Origin: Elusimicrobiales bacterium
Lineage (GTDB): Bacteria; Elusimicrobiota; Elusimicrobia; Elusimicrobiales; UBA9959
Length of the DNA stretch: 60,030 nucleotides
NCBI GenBank assembly: GCA_026419335.1
Contig: JANZZP010000065.1
Span: 1 to 60,030, forward strand
Direction of reading: 5' to 3'
In this document: piece after piece, positions 52,858 to 60,030 of the stretch
How the letters are laid out: the number at the start of each line of letters is the position of its first letter
How positions within the stretch are numbered: position 1 is the stretch's first letter
Program-made: the position numbers and the translations under genes
The notes under the pieces: generated by a model
The model's database searches: none
What the model was told of the DNA's origin: nothing
The model's input: the letters and a program-made list of their open reading frames with translations, nothing else

Positions 52858-53762
52858 TTATAATATCCGGTTATTTTTTCAATAAATTTTTGATCATTTT
52901 GCCAATTTTCTCTTACTTTAATATATATTTCAAGTTTTATTTCTCTATTTAAAAAATTTTTGATCTTTTCCTTAGATTTTTCTCTTAATAGTTTTATTTT
53001 TTTACCTTTTTCTCCTATAAGTATTATTTTATGTGTTTTCTTTGAAACATATAGATAAGCAAGTATATATGTTGGAATTGATTTTTCATCAAATATTTCT
53101 ATTGAAACAGCGACGGAATATGGTATTTCTTGTTCGTACAACTCAAAAATTGTTTCTCTTATTAATTCTGAAACAAAAAATCTTTCCCATTTATCAGAAA
53201 GAATATCATCTGGATAATATGGAGGTGAGATTGGAAGTTTTTTTGCTGTTTCATTAATTAAAGTATCTATATTTATTTTTTTAAGTGAAGATATTTTTAA
53301 AATTAAGGATGGAGTTATAATTTTATTTATATATTTTATAGATTTTTCTATTTCTTCTTTATCATACATATCAATTTTGGTAATTGTAAGAATTACTTCT
53401 TTATTATAGTTGGTGTATAATTTTATTAAATCTATGTGTTTTTCTATTATTTTTATATTTGGTTCTATACATAAAATTATCAAATCAGCATCATCTTTTA
53501 AAGCTCTTGTTGTTTCAAATTTCATTAACCTTTCTAATTTTGTTGTTGGTTTGATAAAACCAGGTGTATCTATAAAAACAATTTGATAATTCTCAGTAGT
53601 TAATATGCCTTTTACATGAAGGCGAGTTGTATGTGGTTTTTGTGATACTGTTCCAAGATGTGTATTAAAAATGGTATTTAATAGAGTTGACTTTCCACTG
53701 TTAGCTGGACCTGATATAGTCACAAAACCAGCTCTAAAATTTTTAATTTCATCCTTTAACAT
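52854..53762 (-). CDS. era: GTPase Era
   Basis: Era is a GTPase for 16S rRNA maturation and 30S assembly. From ATG 53762 the protein has 302 residues, the usual size; an in-frame GTG at 53789 would add nine residues but TAATG coupling with the preceding gene favours the ATG. G1 is GPANSGKSTLLN, G2 region contains HTTRLHVKG, G3 is DTPGF, G4 is TKID. The KH domain at the C-terminus is marked by HKIILIGEKGKKIKLLREKS. The window lacks the usual neighbours (rnc, recO, ybeY). Confidence 0.94.
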   Translation of the reverse strand: MLKDEIKNFRAGFVTISGPANSGKSTLLNTIFNTHLGTVSQKPHTTRLHVKGILTTENYQIVFIDTPGFIKPTTKLERLMKFETTRALKDDADLIILCIEPNIKIIEKHIDLIKLYTNYNKEVILTITKIDMYDKEEIEKSIKYINKIITPSLILKISSLKKINIDTLINETAKKLPISPPYYPDDILSDKWERFFVSELIRETIFELYEQEIPYSVAVSIEIFDEKSIPTYILAYLYVSKKTHKIILIGEKGKKIKLLREKSKEKIKNFLNREIKLEIYIKVRENWQNDQKFIEKITGYYK

Positions 53763-54217
53763 TATTTTGTTGATAGTGGATTTTGCCACAGAAGAAGTTG
53801 TGTTATTTTATCTGATTTCCTAGTTTTTATTTCTTGTCCTGTTAATTCTTGAATCATCATTTCACATGAAAATACTATAGTCGGAGACATTAAATGCCCT
53901 CCAAAAGCATTTCCATTTAAATCTGAAAGCATTATATGTGCATGAATCATTGGTTTAAGATCATATAGGCTAATATTTCCCTGAAGTGAGAGTATTTCCA
54001 TTTCTTTATCGTAAGATACTTTTAAGTATTTTTTATTTTTTTGGTCATAAGCTGCGATAGTTGCTTTACTAACTGCTCCTATGGTTGAAGTAATAATTCC
54101 AAATTTTATTTGGTTTTCTACACAAAAATCTTGAATAAAAGGCAATAAATCTTCTCCTTTTGAGATTGAAAAAACAAAAGTTCTTCCTAAAAGATATGGA
54201 CAATCTTTTAAAGACAT
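53762..54217 (-). CDS. PPC/DUF296-domain protein
   Basis: A 151-residue protein of the PPC (PCC, DUF296) family, small trimeric domains also found in plant AT-hook proteins. Diagnostic text: GRTFVFSISKGEDLLPFIQDFCVENQIKFGIITSTIGAVSKATIA, EMEILSLQGNISLYDLKPMIHAHIMLSDLNGNAFGGHLMSPTIVFSCEMMIQEL, with the conserved His and Gly residues. Bacterial members lack a known function; DNA-binding has been suggested for some. It overlaps the transketolase-like gene by 10 bp, which may hint at regulation of sugar metabolism. Confidence 0.83.
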   Translation of the reverse strand: MSLKDCPYLLGRTFVFSISKGEDLLPFIQDFCVENQIKFGIITSTIGAVSKATIAAYDQKNKKYLKVSYDKEMEILSLQGNISLYDLKPMIHAHIMLSDLNGNAFGGHLMSPTIVFSCEMMIQELTGQEIKTRKSDKITQLLLWQNPLSTK

Positions 54218-56616
54218 ATAGCCTCCCCTTTTTTGGATTGTTTTTCTATAAATGATGCATATTCCTTTATCATTTTAATTTGTGATTGTGAGTCAAGTCC
54301 CGCTTCTCTTAATACTAGTTCACCTTTTCCACTCCCTAAATATTTTCCATGTTTAAAAGCATGAAGAGACATCTTTATTCCATAAGATGACCTTATCCAG
54401 TAATACATAGTTGATAATGTGAAATCAGTTATGCCTACTGCATGTAGAGCAAGTTTTGATGGATATATTTTTTCCTTTTCCTCATCAGTTAGATAATTAA
54501 AAAGTTCTAAACTTGTTACATAAAAAACATTCATATTGTATCCAGATTTTTTTATTTCATCAATTACGTTTGTAATAAATTCAACAGCAACTCCATTCCC
54601 TTGTAAAACAATGGTTCCATTATATTGTTTAGATGATTGATCAGCTTTCATAAAATGATAGATACCTTGAATTGATTTCTCTATAGGTTCTATTCCATAT
54701 TTTTTTCTATCTATTACCTTTTCAGGTGGTCGTGTTACAAATGGGGCAATTACAGCAGGTCGTTTTTTTAGTGAGTAAGAAATAAGTGGCCATATCTCAC
54801 ATGGATCCCATGGTGTAAGAGTTATGAGAAATCCTTTCGGAAAATTATCTTGTAAGACTCCAAGTGCTTGTGGATCAGCATGAGTTGGTCCATCTTCACC
54901 AGTTTTTGGACCTGCATGTGCGTTTATTATTATAAATGGATTTAATGGTTGTCCTGTAAGTTCATGTCTTGCTTGCTGTCCAATGGCGTGTAATCTTGCT
55001 GGAATATGTTGAAGTGGTGCGATAAAGGCAGCATAAGATGATGTTACACCTATATGTTTTCCATAAGATGATATTCCTGATGCGATAGCTCCCATAGCAT
55101 CTTCACATATTCCACCAACAGATATCAATCTTGAATTTGGATTAGTTATTGAGTTATAAAATCCTTCTGAAAAAGTTTTATTTATATTCGTAACACTTGT
55201 AGATGCATAAAGATCTGCAGCTGATGCTAATATTGCTCCATTTGTTAATCTATTTATATAATTTAAAGAATTTGCCAATGCATCTCTTAAAGTTATTTCG
55301 GTGTCAATTTTTAATTCTAATTCCTGGGGGGTTTTGATATCAAGCTCATATGCTTTAGCTATATTAGGTGCTTGAAAATGTTTTTTTCTGCTTAAAGAGT
55401 TGAGTTTGTCTTTTAAATTTTTTATTTTTTCTGATGCTATTTCAGCAAGATGAATATTATCTTTTATTGTTTCTCTTATAATCATCAGAGTGTCATAAAA
55501 ACATTTTTCAATTAACTCTTGTGTTGGTTGTAATGAACACATTTTTGGCATTTTTTTCCCAAATTTAGTTTCAAATTCTTCTAAAGTTTTATAATATCCA
55601 TCTGATGCAAATTTGTGTCCAGAACCATGAGATTTTCTTCCTTCTATTCCATATTTCCAGCCTTTTATTGTTCTGTATATTATCACAGTTGGTGAAGTTC
55701 TCTCTGAGTTAATAATAAATTTTTGAGCCGAAAGTATTTGATAAAAATCGAGACCATTTGGCACATTTACTATATTCCATTCATTTATGTAAAAAAGTTC
55801 TTGTGGAGTCCATTGAACATAATCACCTCTTTTTGTTCCCTCTTGAGTTACAAAATCAGTATCTATTGAGGCTTGGTTGTAATCAAGGTGTAATATAACA
55901 TTAAAAAGATTCGCTGTGGATGCTGATGCTATTGCTTCGGATACTCTCCCTGGAGTAAGTCCACCTTCACCTTCTATAATATTTATGTTTGGGGGATTTG
56001 TTCTGTATGTATCCATCGCTCCAAAAGCAAGTCCTATAGAAGAACCTACGCCAACTCCACTTGCTCCTGTGGATAATTTTATAAAAGGAGTTAATGGTGA
56101 AGGATGCCCATCTAAAGCTTTTGCTTTAAATTTTTTAAATAGTGGTGTATCATTAACAGGATTTTTTCTAAATCCAAGAAGATCTTCAAGTCGTAGTTGA
56201 AATTTTTCATCTTTAGGAAGCAATGAAGGATCTCCTTGTTTTATTAACTCATTCCTAATAGCCCAAGCTGCATATAATCCCATGGCTTTATGTCCTGCGG
56301 CATATGATATTATATCAGCATCTTCTCTTTCAGGGTCTGAAAAATCATAAAACATATTTTCAAATAATAAACCTTGAACGATTCTTCCACTTGATATACT
56401 TCCACCAGGATGCCCTGATGTTGGTGCAAAATTATATAATACGGCACAAAGTGTTCTGTATATTACATCAATACTTTCAAAAAAATCTATATCTTTTTCG
56501 GTAGGTTTATATTCTGAATTTTCAATTATATCTGAGATTTCATAATATTTAGATTTTTTGTTTATATTTAATTTTGATGGTTTAACTTGACTAAAAAAAC
56601 TTTTTTCTGTAGTCAT
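54208..56616 (-). CDS. Transketolase-like TPP enzyme, long form
   Basis: 802 residues, longer than the typical 660. The N-terminal half has FAPTSGHPGGSISSGR and YAAGHKAMGLYAAWA, transketolase-like. The TPP-Mg region is IEGEGGLTPGRVSEA..ILHLDYNQ, with Glu replacing the usual Asp in GDG. The pyrimidine domain has GICEDAMGAIASGI (the catalytic Glu) and GPKTGEDGPTHADPQAL. The C-terminal domain closes with a transketolase-like fold. It is not a phosphoketolase by its HPG/SGHPGG text. It likely transfers two-carbon units in the pentose phosphate pathway, but the divergence leaves room for a related activity. A GGAGG ribosome site precedes the ATG; aldolase is immediately upstream. Confidence 0.8.
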   Translation of the reverse strand: MTTEKSFFSQVKPSKLNINKKSKYYEISDIIENSEYKPTEKDIDFFESIDVIYRTLCAVLYNFAPTSGHPGGSISSGRIVQGLLFENMFYDFSDPEREDADIISYAAGHKAMGLYAAWAIRNELIKQGDPSLLPKDEKFQLRLEDLLGFRKNPVNDTPLFKKFKAKALDGHPSPLTPFIKLSTGASGVGVGSSIGLAFGAMDTYRTNPPNINIIEGEGGLTPGRVSEAIASASTANLFNVILHLDYNQASIDTDFVTQEGTKRGDYVQWTPQELFYINEWNIVNVPNGLDFYQILSAQKFIINSERTSPTVIIYRTIKGWKYGIEGRKSHGSGHKFASDGYYKTLEEFETKFGKKMPKMCSLQPTQELIEKCFYDTLMIIRETIKDNIHLAEIASEKIKNLKDKLNSLSRKKHFQAPNIAKAYELDIKTPQELELKIDTEITLRDALANSLNYINRLTNGAILASAADLYASTSVTNINKTFSEGFYNSITNPNSRLISVGGICEDAMGAIASGISSYGKHIGVTSSYAAFIAPLQHIPARLHAIGQQARHELTGQPLNPFIIINAHAGPKTGEDGPTHADPQALGVLQDNFPKGFLITLTPWDPCEIWPLISYSLKKRPAVIAPFVTRPPEKVIDRKKYGIEPIEKSIQGIYHFMKADQSSKQYNGTIVLQGNGVAVEFITNVIDEIKKSGYNMNVFYVTSLELFNYLTDEEKEKIYPSKLALHAVGITDFTLSTMYYWIRSSYGIKMSLHAFKHGKYLGSGKGELVLREAGLDSQSQIKMIKEYASFIEKQSKKGEAICL

Positions 56617-56632
56617 ATAACCTCCAAACTTT

Positions 56633-57607
56633 TTAGACTCTGTTTGCAGAACCTAAAACTGTCTCGTTTTTCATGATATACATCTTAATTAATTCTTCTC
56701 TTGCTGGACCTAAATATTTTCTTGGGTCAAATTCAGATGGTTTTTCGAAAAATATTTTTCTTATTATTGCTGTCATAACAAGCCTTCCATCTGAATCTAT
56801 GTTTATTTTACAAACAGAAGATTTTGCTGCTTTTCTAAGTTGTTCTTCTGGTATACCAACAGCATTTTCCATTTTACCACCATATCTATTTATCATATCT
56901 ACATATTCTTGTAAAACACTTGATGCTCCATGTAAGACGATTGGAAAACCTGGTATTCTTTTTTCAATTTCTTGGAGGATATCAAATCTGAGTGGGGGAA
57001 TCTCCTCACCTGGTTTTACCTTAAATTTATATGCTCCATGGCTTGTTCCAATTGCAATTGCTAAAGAATCAACCCCAGTCCTTTTAACAAAATCTTCTAC
57101 CTGATTTGGATCTGTATAGTGAGTTTTCTCACTTACAACATGTTCTTCAATTCCTGCCAAAACTCCAAGTTCTCCTTCTACTGTTACATCATATTTATGT
57201 GCATATTCTACTACTTTTTTTGTAATCTCAACATTTTGTTCGTATGGGAGATGAGAACCATCTATCATAACTGATGAAAAGCCGTTATCTATACAAGCTT
57301 TACATAGCTCAAACGAATCACCATGATCTAGATGTAAAGCTACAGGGATTGGTTTGTCTGTCATTTCTTTCATCATTTCCATAGCACCTCTTGCCATCCA
57401 TCTAAGTAATATTGGATTAGCGTAATCTCTTGCTCCTTTTGACACCTGAAGTATTACTGGAGACCTTGACCTAAGACAAGCTGTTATTATTGCTTGAAGT
57501 TGTTCCATATTATTAAAATTATATGCGGGTACAGCATATCCATTTTTCATGGCATCTTTAAACATTTCTTTTGTGTTTACAAATCCAAGTTCTTTGTAGT
57601 GAATCAT
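56633..57607 (-). CDS. fba: Class II fructose-bisphosphate aldolase
   Basis: The 324-residue zinc-dependent enzyme cleaves fructose-1,6-bisphosphate in glycolysis. VALHLDHGDSFELCKACIDNGFSSVMIDGSHLPYEQN gives the catalytic Asp and zinc His, VEGELGVLAGIEEHV the next block, and AIGTSHGAYKF and VLHGASSVLQEYV the remaining zinc ligands; NIDSDGRLVMTAIIR closes the dihydroxyacetone-phosphate site. GGAGG precedes the ATG. It lies between the phosphate transporter and the transketolase-like gene in one operon. Confidence 0.95.
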   Translation of the reverse strand: MIHYKELGFVNTKEMFKDAMKNGYAVPAYNFNNMEQLQAIITACLRSRSPVILQVSKGARDYANPILLRWMARGAMEMMKEMTDKPIPVALHLDHGDSFELCKACIDNGFSSVMIDGSHLPYEQNVEITKKVVEYAHKYDVTVEGELGVLAGIEEHVVSEKTHYTDPNQVEDFVKRTGVDSLAIAIGTSHGAYKFKVKPGEEIPPLRFDILQEIEKRIPGFPIVLHGASSVLQEYVDMINRYGGKMENAVGIPEEQLRKAAKSSVCKINIDSDGRLVMTAIIRKIFFEKPSEFDPRKYLGPAREELIKMYIMKNETVLGSANRV

Positions 57608-57632
57608 AAATCCTCCTTAATATGAATTTATC

Positions 57633-58640
57633 TTAAAAAACTTTTTCTATTATTAAATAAGTGATTGCTGAAATAATTGCTGATATTGGTATTGTAAATA
57701 TCCATGCTTGTATAATATTTTTTGATATTGACCATTTAACTGAATGTAATCTCCTTGCTGATCCGACCCCCATTATAGAACCAGTAATAGTATGAGTGGT
57801 GCTAACTGGTATGCCCAAGTGAGTTACTGTGTGTAGAGTTATAGCAGCAGCAGTTTCTGCAGCAAAACCATCAACTGGTTTTAATTTTGTTAGTTTATGT
57901 CCTAATGTATTTACTACCTTCCAACCTCCAGCAAGAGTTCCTAAAGCTATGGTCAGATGTGATATGAATATTACCCAAAATGGAATTATGAATTCTCCAC
58001 CAGCGTATTTTAGATATCCATTTGAATATAAAAGCATAGTTATTATTCCTGCTGTTTTTTGAGCATCATTACCACCATGACCTATAGAATATAAAGCGGA
58101 TGAGATAAGTTGCCCTTTTCTAAATAAATGTTCTATCTTAGCTGGATGATAATTTTTGAAAAGATTATATACCAGAATAAGCATTCCTATCCCAAGCAAC
58201 ATTCCTATTAATGGTGAAAATATTATAAAAATTAATACTTTGTATAATCCGCTATAAATAACAGCATCTTTTCCTGCTTTTGCAATAGCAGCTCCTATAA
58301 GACCACCTATAAGGGAGTGTGAAGCACTGATTGGAAGTCCCATATATGTAGCAAATGCTGTCCATCCCGATGCTCCAATTAGAGTTCCAAAAATCACATG
58401 ATTATCAACAATATTTATATCTATAATTCCTTTACCTATTGTTTTTGCAACGGCAGTGCCGACTAATATTAATGCGATGAAGTTAAAAAAAGCTGCCCAC
58501 AATACTGCTTGCCATGGTTTTAATACTTTTGTAGCTACTATTGTAGATATTGAGTTTGCTGCATCATTTGCTCCGTTGTAGAAATCAAACACAAGAGCAA
58601 GAAATATTAGAGATATAATCCAAATAAATGTACTATCCAT
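57633..58640 (-). CDS. pit: PiT-family inorganic phosphate transporter
   Basis: About 335 residues. The protein begins VFDFYNGANDAANSIST, the canonical GANDxANS motif, and repeats it as YSIGHGGNDAQKTAGI in the second half. It has about ten membrane helices and no large cytoplasmic loop. It imports phosphate with H+ or Na+. The start is ATG 58640, overlapping the DUF47 gene by 8 bp; an in-frame TTG nine bases upstream is less well spaced from the AGAGG site. The DUF47-PiT pair is a common phosphate module. Confidence 0.92.
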   Translation of the reverse strand: MDSTFIWIISLIFLALVFDFYNGANDAANSISTIVATKVLKPWQAVLWAAFFNFIALILVGTAVAKTIGKGIIDINIVDNHVIFGTLIGASGWTAFATYMGLPISASHSLIGGLIGAAIAKAGKDAVIYSGLYKVLIFIIFSPLIGMLLGIGMLILVYNLFKNYHPAKIEHLFRKGQLISSALYSIGHGGNDAQKTAGIITMLLYSNGYLKYAGGEFIIPFWVIFISHLTIALGTLAGGWKVVNTLGHKLTKLKPVDGFAAETAAAITLHTVTHLGIPVSTTHTITGSIMGVGSARRLHSVKWSISKNIIQAWIFTIPISAIISAITYLIIEKVF

Positions 58641-59259
58641 TTTTAACAATAACCTCTTCTATTGTTTTAGCAACTCTTTCGCAAGAATCTAATACCGTTT
58701 CAGCTACTTCGTATATCTCCTTCCATTTTATTATGTTAATAGGATCTTTTTCCTTTTCAAAAAGTTCTTTTATTGCTTTTTCTCTTAATGAATCTCCACT
58801 GTTTTCAAGTCTATTTATCTCTATACAATATTCAAGTATCCTTCTTGTTTTTTTGAGATCAGTTAAATTTTTTATAGCCATATTCATAGCACTGACAGAT
58901 TCTGAAATATCATTTATAAATTCAGCTAAATATGTACCTTTTATGTTTTTTATATTGTATATATTTAATCTATTTGCTACTACATTGATTAAATCCATAA
59001 CATCATCTATTTCATTTGCAAGTTTATGAATATCTTCTCTGTCTATAGGTGTTATAAAAGTTTCATTGAGTCTATCTATTATTTCATGACATACAGTATC
59101 ACATTCATGTTCGAAATCTTTTATCTTTTTTATATTTTCTTCGCTTATGTCTTCTTTTTCTACTACATTTTTTTTAAAGAAATCTATTGCTTTTGTAATG
59201 ACTGTTACTTCTTCTGATAGCATATCAAAAAATTTTGTTTCCTTTGGTATTAATGGCAT
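58633..59259 (-). CDS. DUF47/PhoU-like phosphate transport accessory protein
   Basis: About 208 residues, all helical, in the DUF47 (PhoU-like) family that accompanies PiT transporters and is thought to regulate them. Markers: PKETKFFDMLSEEVTVITKAIDFF, FEHECDTVCHEIIDRLNETFITPIDREDIHKLANEIDDVMDLI, where the E-x-x-x-D and DDxxD-like acids bind metal. The in-frame GTG at 59271 belongs to the GGAGG ribosome site, so ATG 59259 is the real start. It opens the operon that continues through pit, fba and era. Confidence 0.9.
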   Translation of the reverse strand: MPLIPKETKFFDMLSEEVTVITKAIDFFKKNVVEKEDISEENIKKIKDFEHECDTVCHEIIDRLNETFITPIDREDIHKLANEIDDVMDLINVVANRLNIYNIKNIKGTYLAEFINDISESVSAMNMAIKNLTDLKKTRRILEYCIEINRLENSGDSLREKAIKELFEKEKDPINIIKWKEIYEVAETVLDSCERVAKTIEEVIVKNG

Positions 59260-59292
59260 TTTAACCTCCACTTTTTATTGCTCATATAAAAA

Positions 59293-59304
59293 ATTATATA
59301 TAAT
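59293..59304. promoter_or_regulatory. Palindromic divergent -10 core (12 bp)
   Basis: ATTATATATAAT is a perfect 12-bp palindrome giving TATAAT on the minus strand (59298 to 59293), for the DUF47 operon, and TATAAT on the plus strand (59299-59304), for pepT. Both mRNAs have 25- to 30-nt leaders with GGAGG sites, so here the shared core is not combined with leaderless starts. Confidence 0.6.
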
Positions 59305-59343
59305 TTTTGTAAGGATAACAATTTTATTATATTTGGAGGAAAA

Positions 59344-60030
59344 ATGAATGAAATAAAAAATAAATTATATGAAAGGCTAAAAAGATATTCTGAAATTGAA
59401 ACAACATCTAATCCCTCTTCTGACAAATATCCATCAACCGATTCTCAAAGAAAATTTGCTGAAATTATTGCAAATGAACTTAAAGAGATAGGAGTTAAAG
59501 ATGTTTTTGTTGATAAATATTCTTATGTTTTTGGAAAAATTCCATCTAATAGTGTTTCAGTAGAAAAAATTGGTTTTATTGCTCATATGGATACTTCACC
59601 AGCATATTCAGCAAAAAATGTTAAAGTTAAATTGCATCGTAATTATAGAGGGGGAAAAATTATTATTGGAAATGGAATGTATATAGATGAAAAAAACACT
59701 CCTCCATTATCTTTTCATAAAGGTCATGATATAGTTACAGCAAGTGGAAATACGCTGCTTGGTGCTGATAATAAAGCTGGAATTGCTATAATAATTACAG
59801 CAGCGGAATATTTGATTAAAAATAATTTAAAACACCCCAATATAACTATTCTTTTCACCCCAGATGAGGAAATAGGAAAAGGTGTTGATAAATTAGATTT
59901 GAAAAAGTTAGATTGTAATTTTGCTTTTACTTTTGATGGTGATTTAATTGGTACTATTGAAAATGAAACTTTTAATGCAGATTCAGTAACTATTACTATA
60001 AAAGGAAAAAGTGTACATCCTGGAAGTGCT
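59344..60030 (+). CDS. pepT: Peptidase T, N-terminal part (cut by window edge)
   Basis: The frame is open from ATG 59344 to the last base (229 codons). The start has GGAGG 4 nt upstream. It matches tripeptide aminopeptidase PepT (family M20): NEIKNKLYERLKRYSEIET, GFIAHMDTSPA (zinc His and Asp), NTLLGADNKAGIAIIITAAEYL (bridging Asp), FTPDEEIGKG (catalytic Glu pair) and FTFDGDLIGTIENETFNAD. The dimerisation domain begins just before the edge. With M18 and M1-M28 it completes a peptide-degradation set. Confidence 0.93.
   Translation, partial: MNEIKNKLYERLKRYSEIETTSNPSSDKYPSTDSQRKFAEIIANELKEIGVKDVFVDKYSYVFGKIPSNSVSVEKIGFIAHMDTSPAYSAKNVKVKLHRNYRGGKIIIGNGMYIDEKNTPPLSFHKGHDIVTASGNTLLGADNKAGIAIIITAAEYLIKNNLKHPNITILFTPDEEIGKGVDKLDLKKLDCNFAFTFDGDLIGTIENETFNADSVTITIKGKSVHPGSA

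Noticed and set aside
54208..56616. Phosphoketolase
   Set aside because: The length (802) fits phosphoketolase, but the motifs (SGHPGG, GICEDAMGAI, GEDGPTH) are of transketolase type and the phosphoketolase GDGEAETGP text is absent.
787..59347. Numerous open frames of 60-130 codons antisense to or shifted within real genes
   Set aside because: They lie fully inside genes with recognised families, lack ribosome sites and have composition expected of shadows; none shows a domain.
1..60030. Alternative genetic code (UGA as Gly or Trp)
   Set aside because: UGA serves as a stop in coherent places, for example at the EamA gene end (25131-25133) and in the ATGA overlap at 17761-17764, and known proteins keep normal length under the standard code.
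1..60030. tRNA, rRNA, CRISPR, IS or prophage
   Set aside because: Nothing in the short gaps resembles a cloverleaf, rRNA segment or regular repeats, and no transposase, integrase or phage gene is present. The gaps are too small for most of these.

Overview
The window is a very AT-rich, extremely compact bacterial chromosome segment using the standard genetic code. 55 protein genes cover almost all of it. The largest non-coding gap is about 130 bp (47417-47548), so no stretch over 300 bp lacks a gene. I see no rRNA, tRNA, CRISPR array, insertion sequence or prophage. The cell appears Gram-negative: there are outer-membrane barrel proteins (22221-22949, 33433-34503), two lipoproteins (47549-49091), MurB and a NagZ-type GH3 enzyme. 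The metabolic genes suggest a fermentative, peptide/amino-acid-using organism: peptidases M1/M28, M18 and PepT, an asparaginase-like protein, CyuA cysteine desulfidase, ornithine aminotransferase, a transketolase-like enzyme and class II aldolase. I see no respiratory genes. A candidate-phylum or other poorly cultured lineage is plausible, but the phylum cannot be fixed from sequence alone. Bases 1-19 are the Tn5/Nextera mosaic end, i.e. library adapter, so the left edge is an assembly end and the first gene is artificially cut.

Layout. 22-3574 (+): a flagellar-motor-like operon without visible export genes: MotA (cut), one polypeptide joining a FliF C-terminal ring domain, a membrane helix and FliG, a coiled-coil protein, and MotB. 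3561-8899 (-): GH57 glycosidase, a hypothetical protein, CyuA and an MFS transporter. 8984-12603: methyltransferase, RNase D (+) and YgiQ radical-SAM (-). 12657-22168: surface-polysaccharide or glycolipid genes (three GT2 enzymes, three multi-pass membrane proteins of which two are tandem paralogues, a nucleotide-sugar dehydrogenase, an SDR epimerase, a methyltransferase). 22221-26019 (+): barrel protein, ornithine aminotransferase, EamA transporter, MurB. 26023-29797 (-): methyltransferase, CNT nucleoside transporter, NagZ-like hydrolase. 29824-33436 (+): RluA, glutaredoxin-like PDO, small membrane protein, M18 aminopeptidase, asparaginase-like protein. 33433-38956 (-): HEAT protein, a secreted M4-like protease with a FlgD/T9SS-like tail, and a PorV-like barrel. 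39011-43346: phosphopentomutase family (-) and an M1-M28-PDZ fusion (+). 43349-47416 (-): GldA/GldF/GldG-type ABC system with DUF4340. 47549-52432 (+): LPP20 and FlgT-like lipoproteins, FecR-domain protein, hypothetical, lipid kinase, AmrS. 52438-59259 (-): one long operon reading DUF47, PiT, aldolase, transketolase-like, PPC-domain protein, Era, small membrane protein. 59344-60030 (+): PepT, cut by the right edge.

Two themes stand out. First, the motor operon combines stator (MotA/MotB) and a one-chain rotor (FliF-FliG) and could be a reduced rotary or gliding machine. Second, expression signals are unusual: at least ten genes have a TANNNT -10 box ending only 5-8 nt before the start codon, which predicts leaderless mRNAs, and several divergent pairs share a palindromic core in which the two opposing -10 boxes overlap or abut. 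Convergent genes commonly overlap at their 3' ends, leaving almost no room for terminators.
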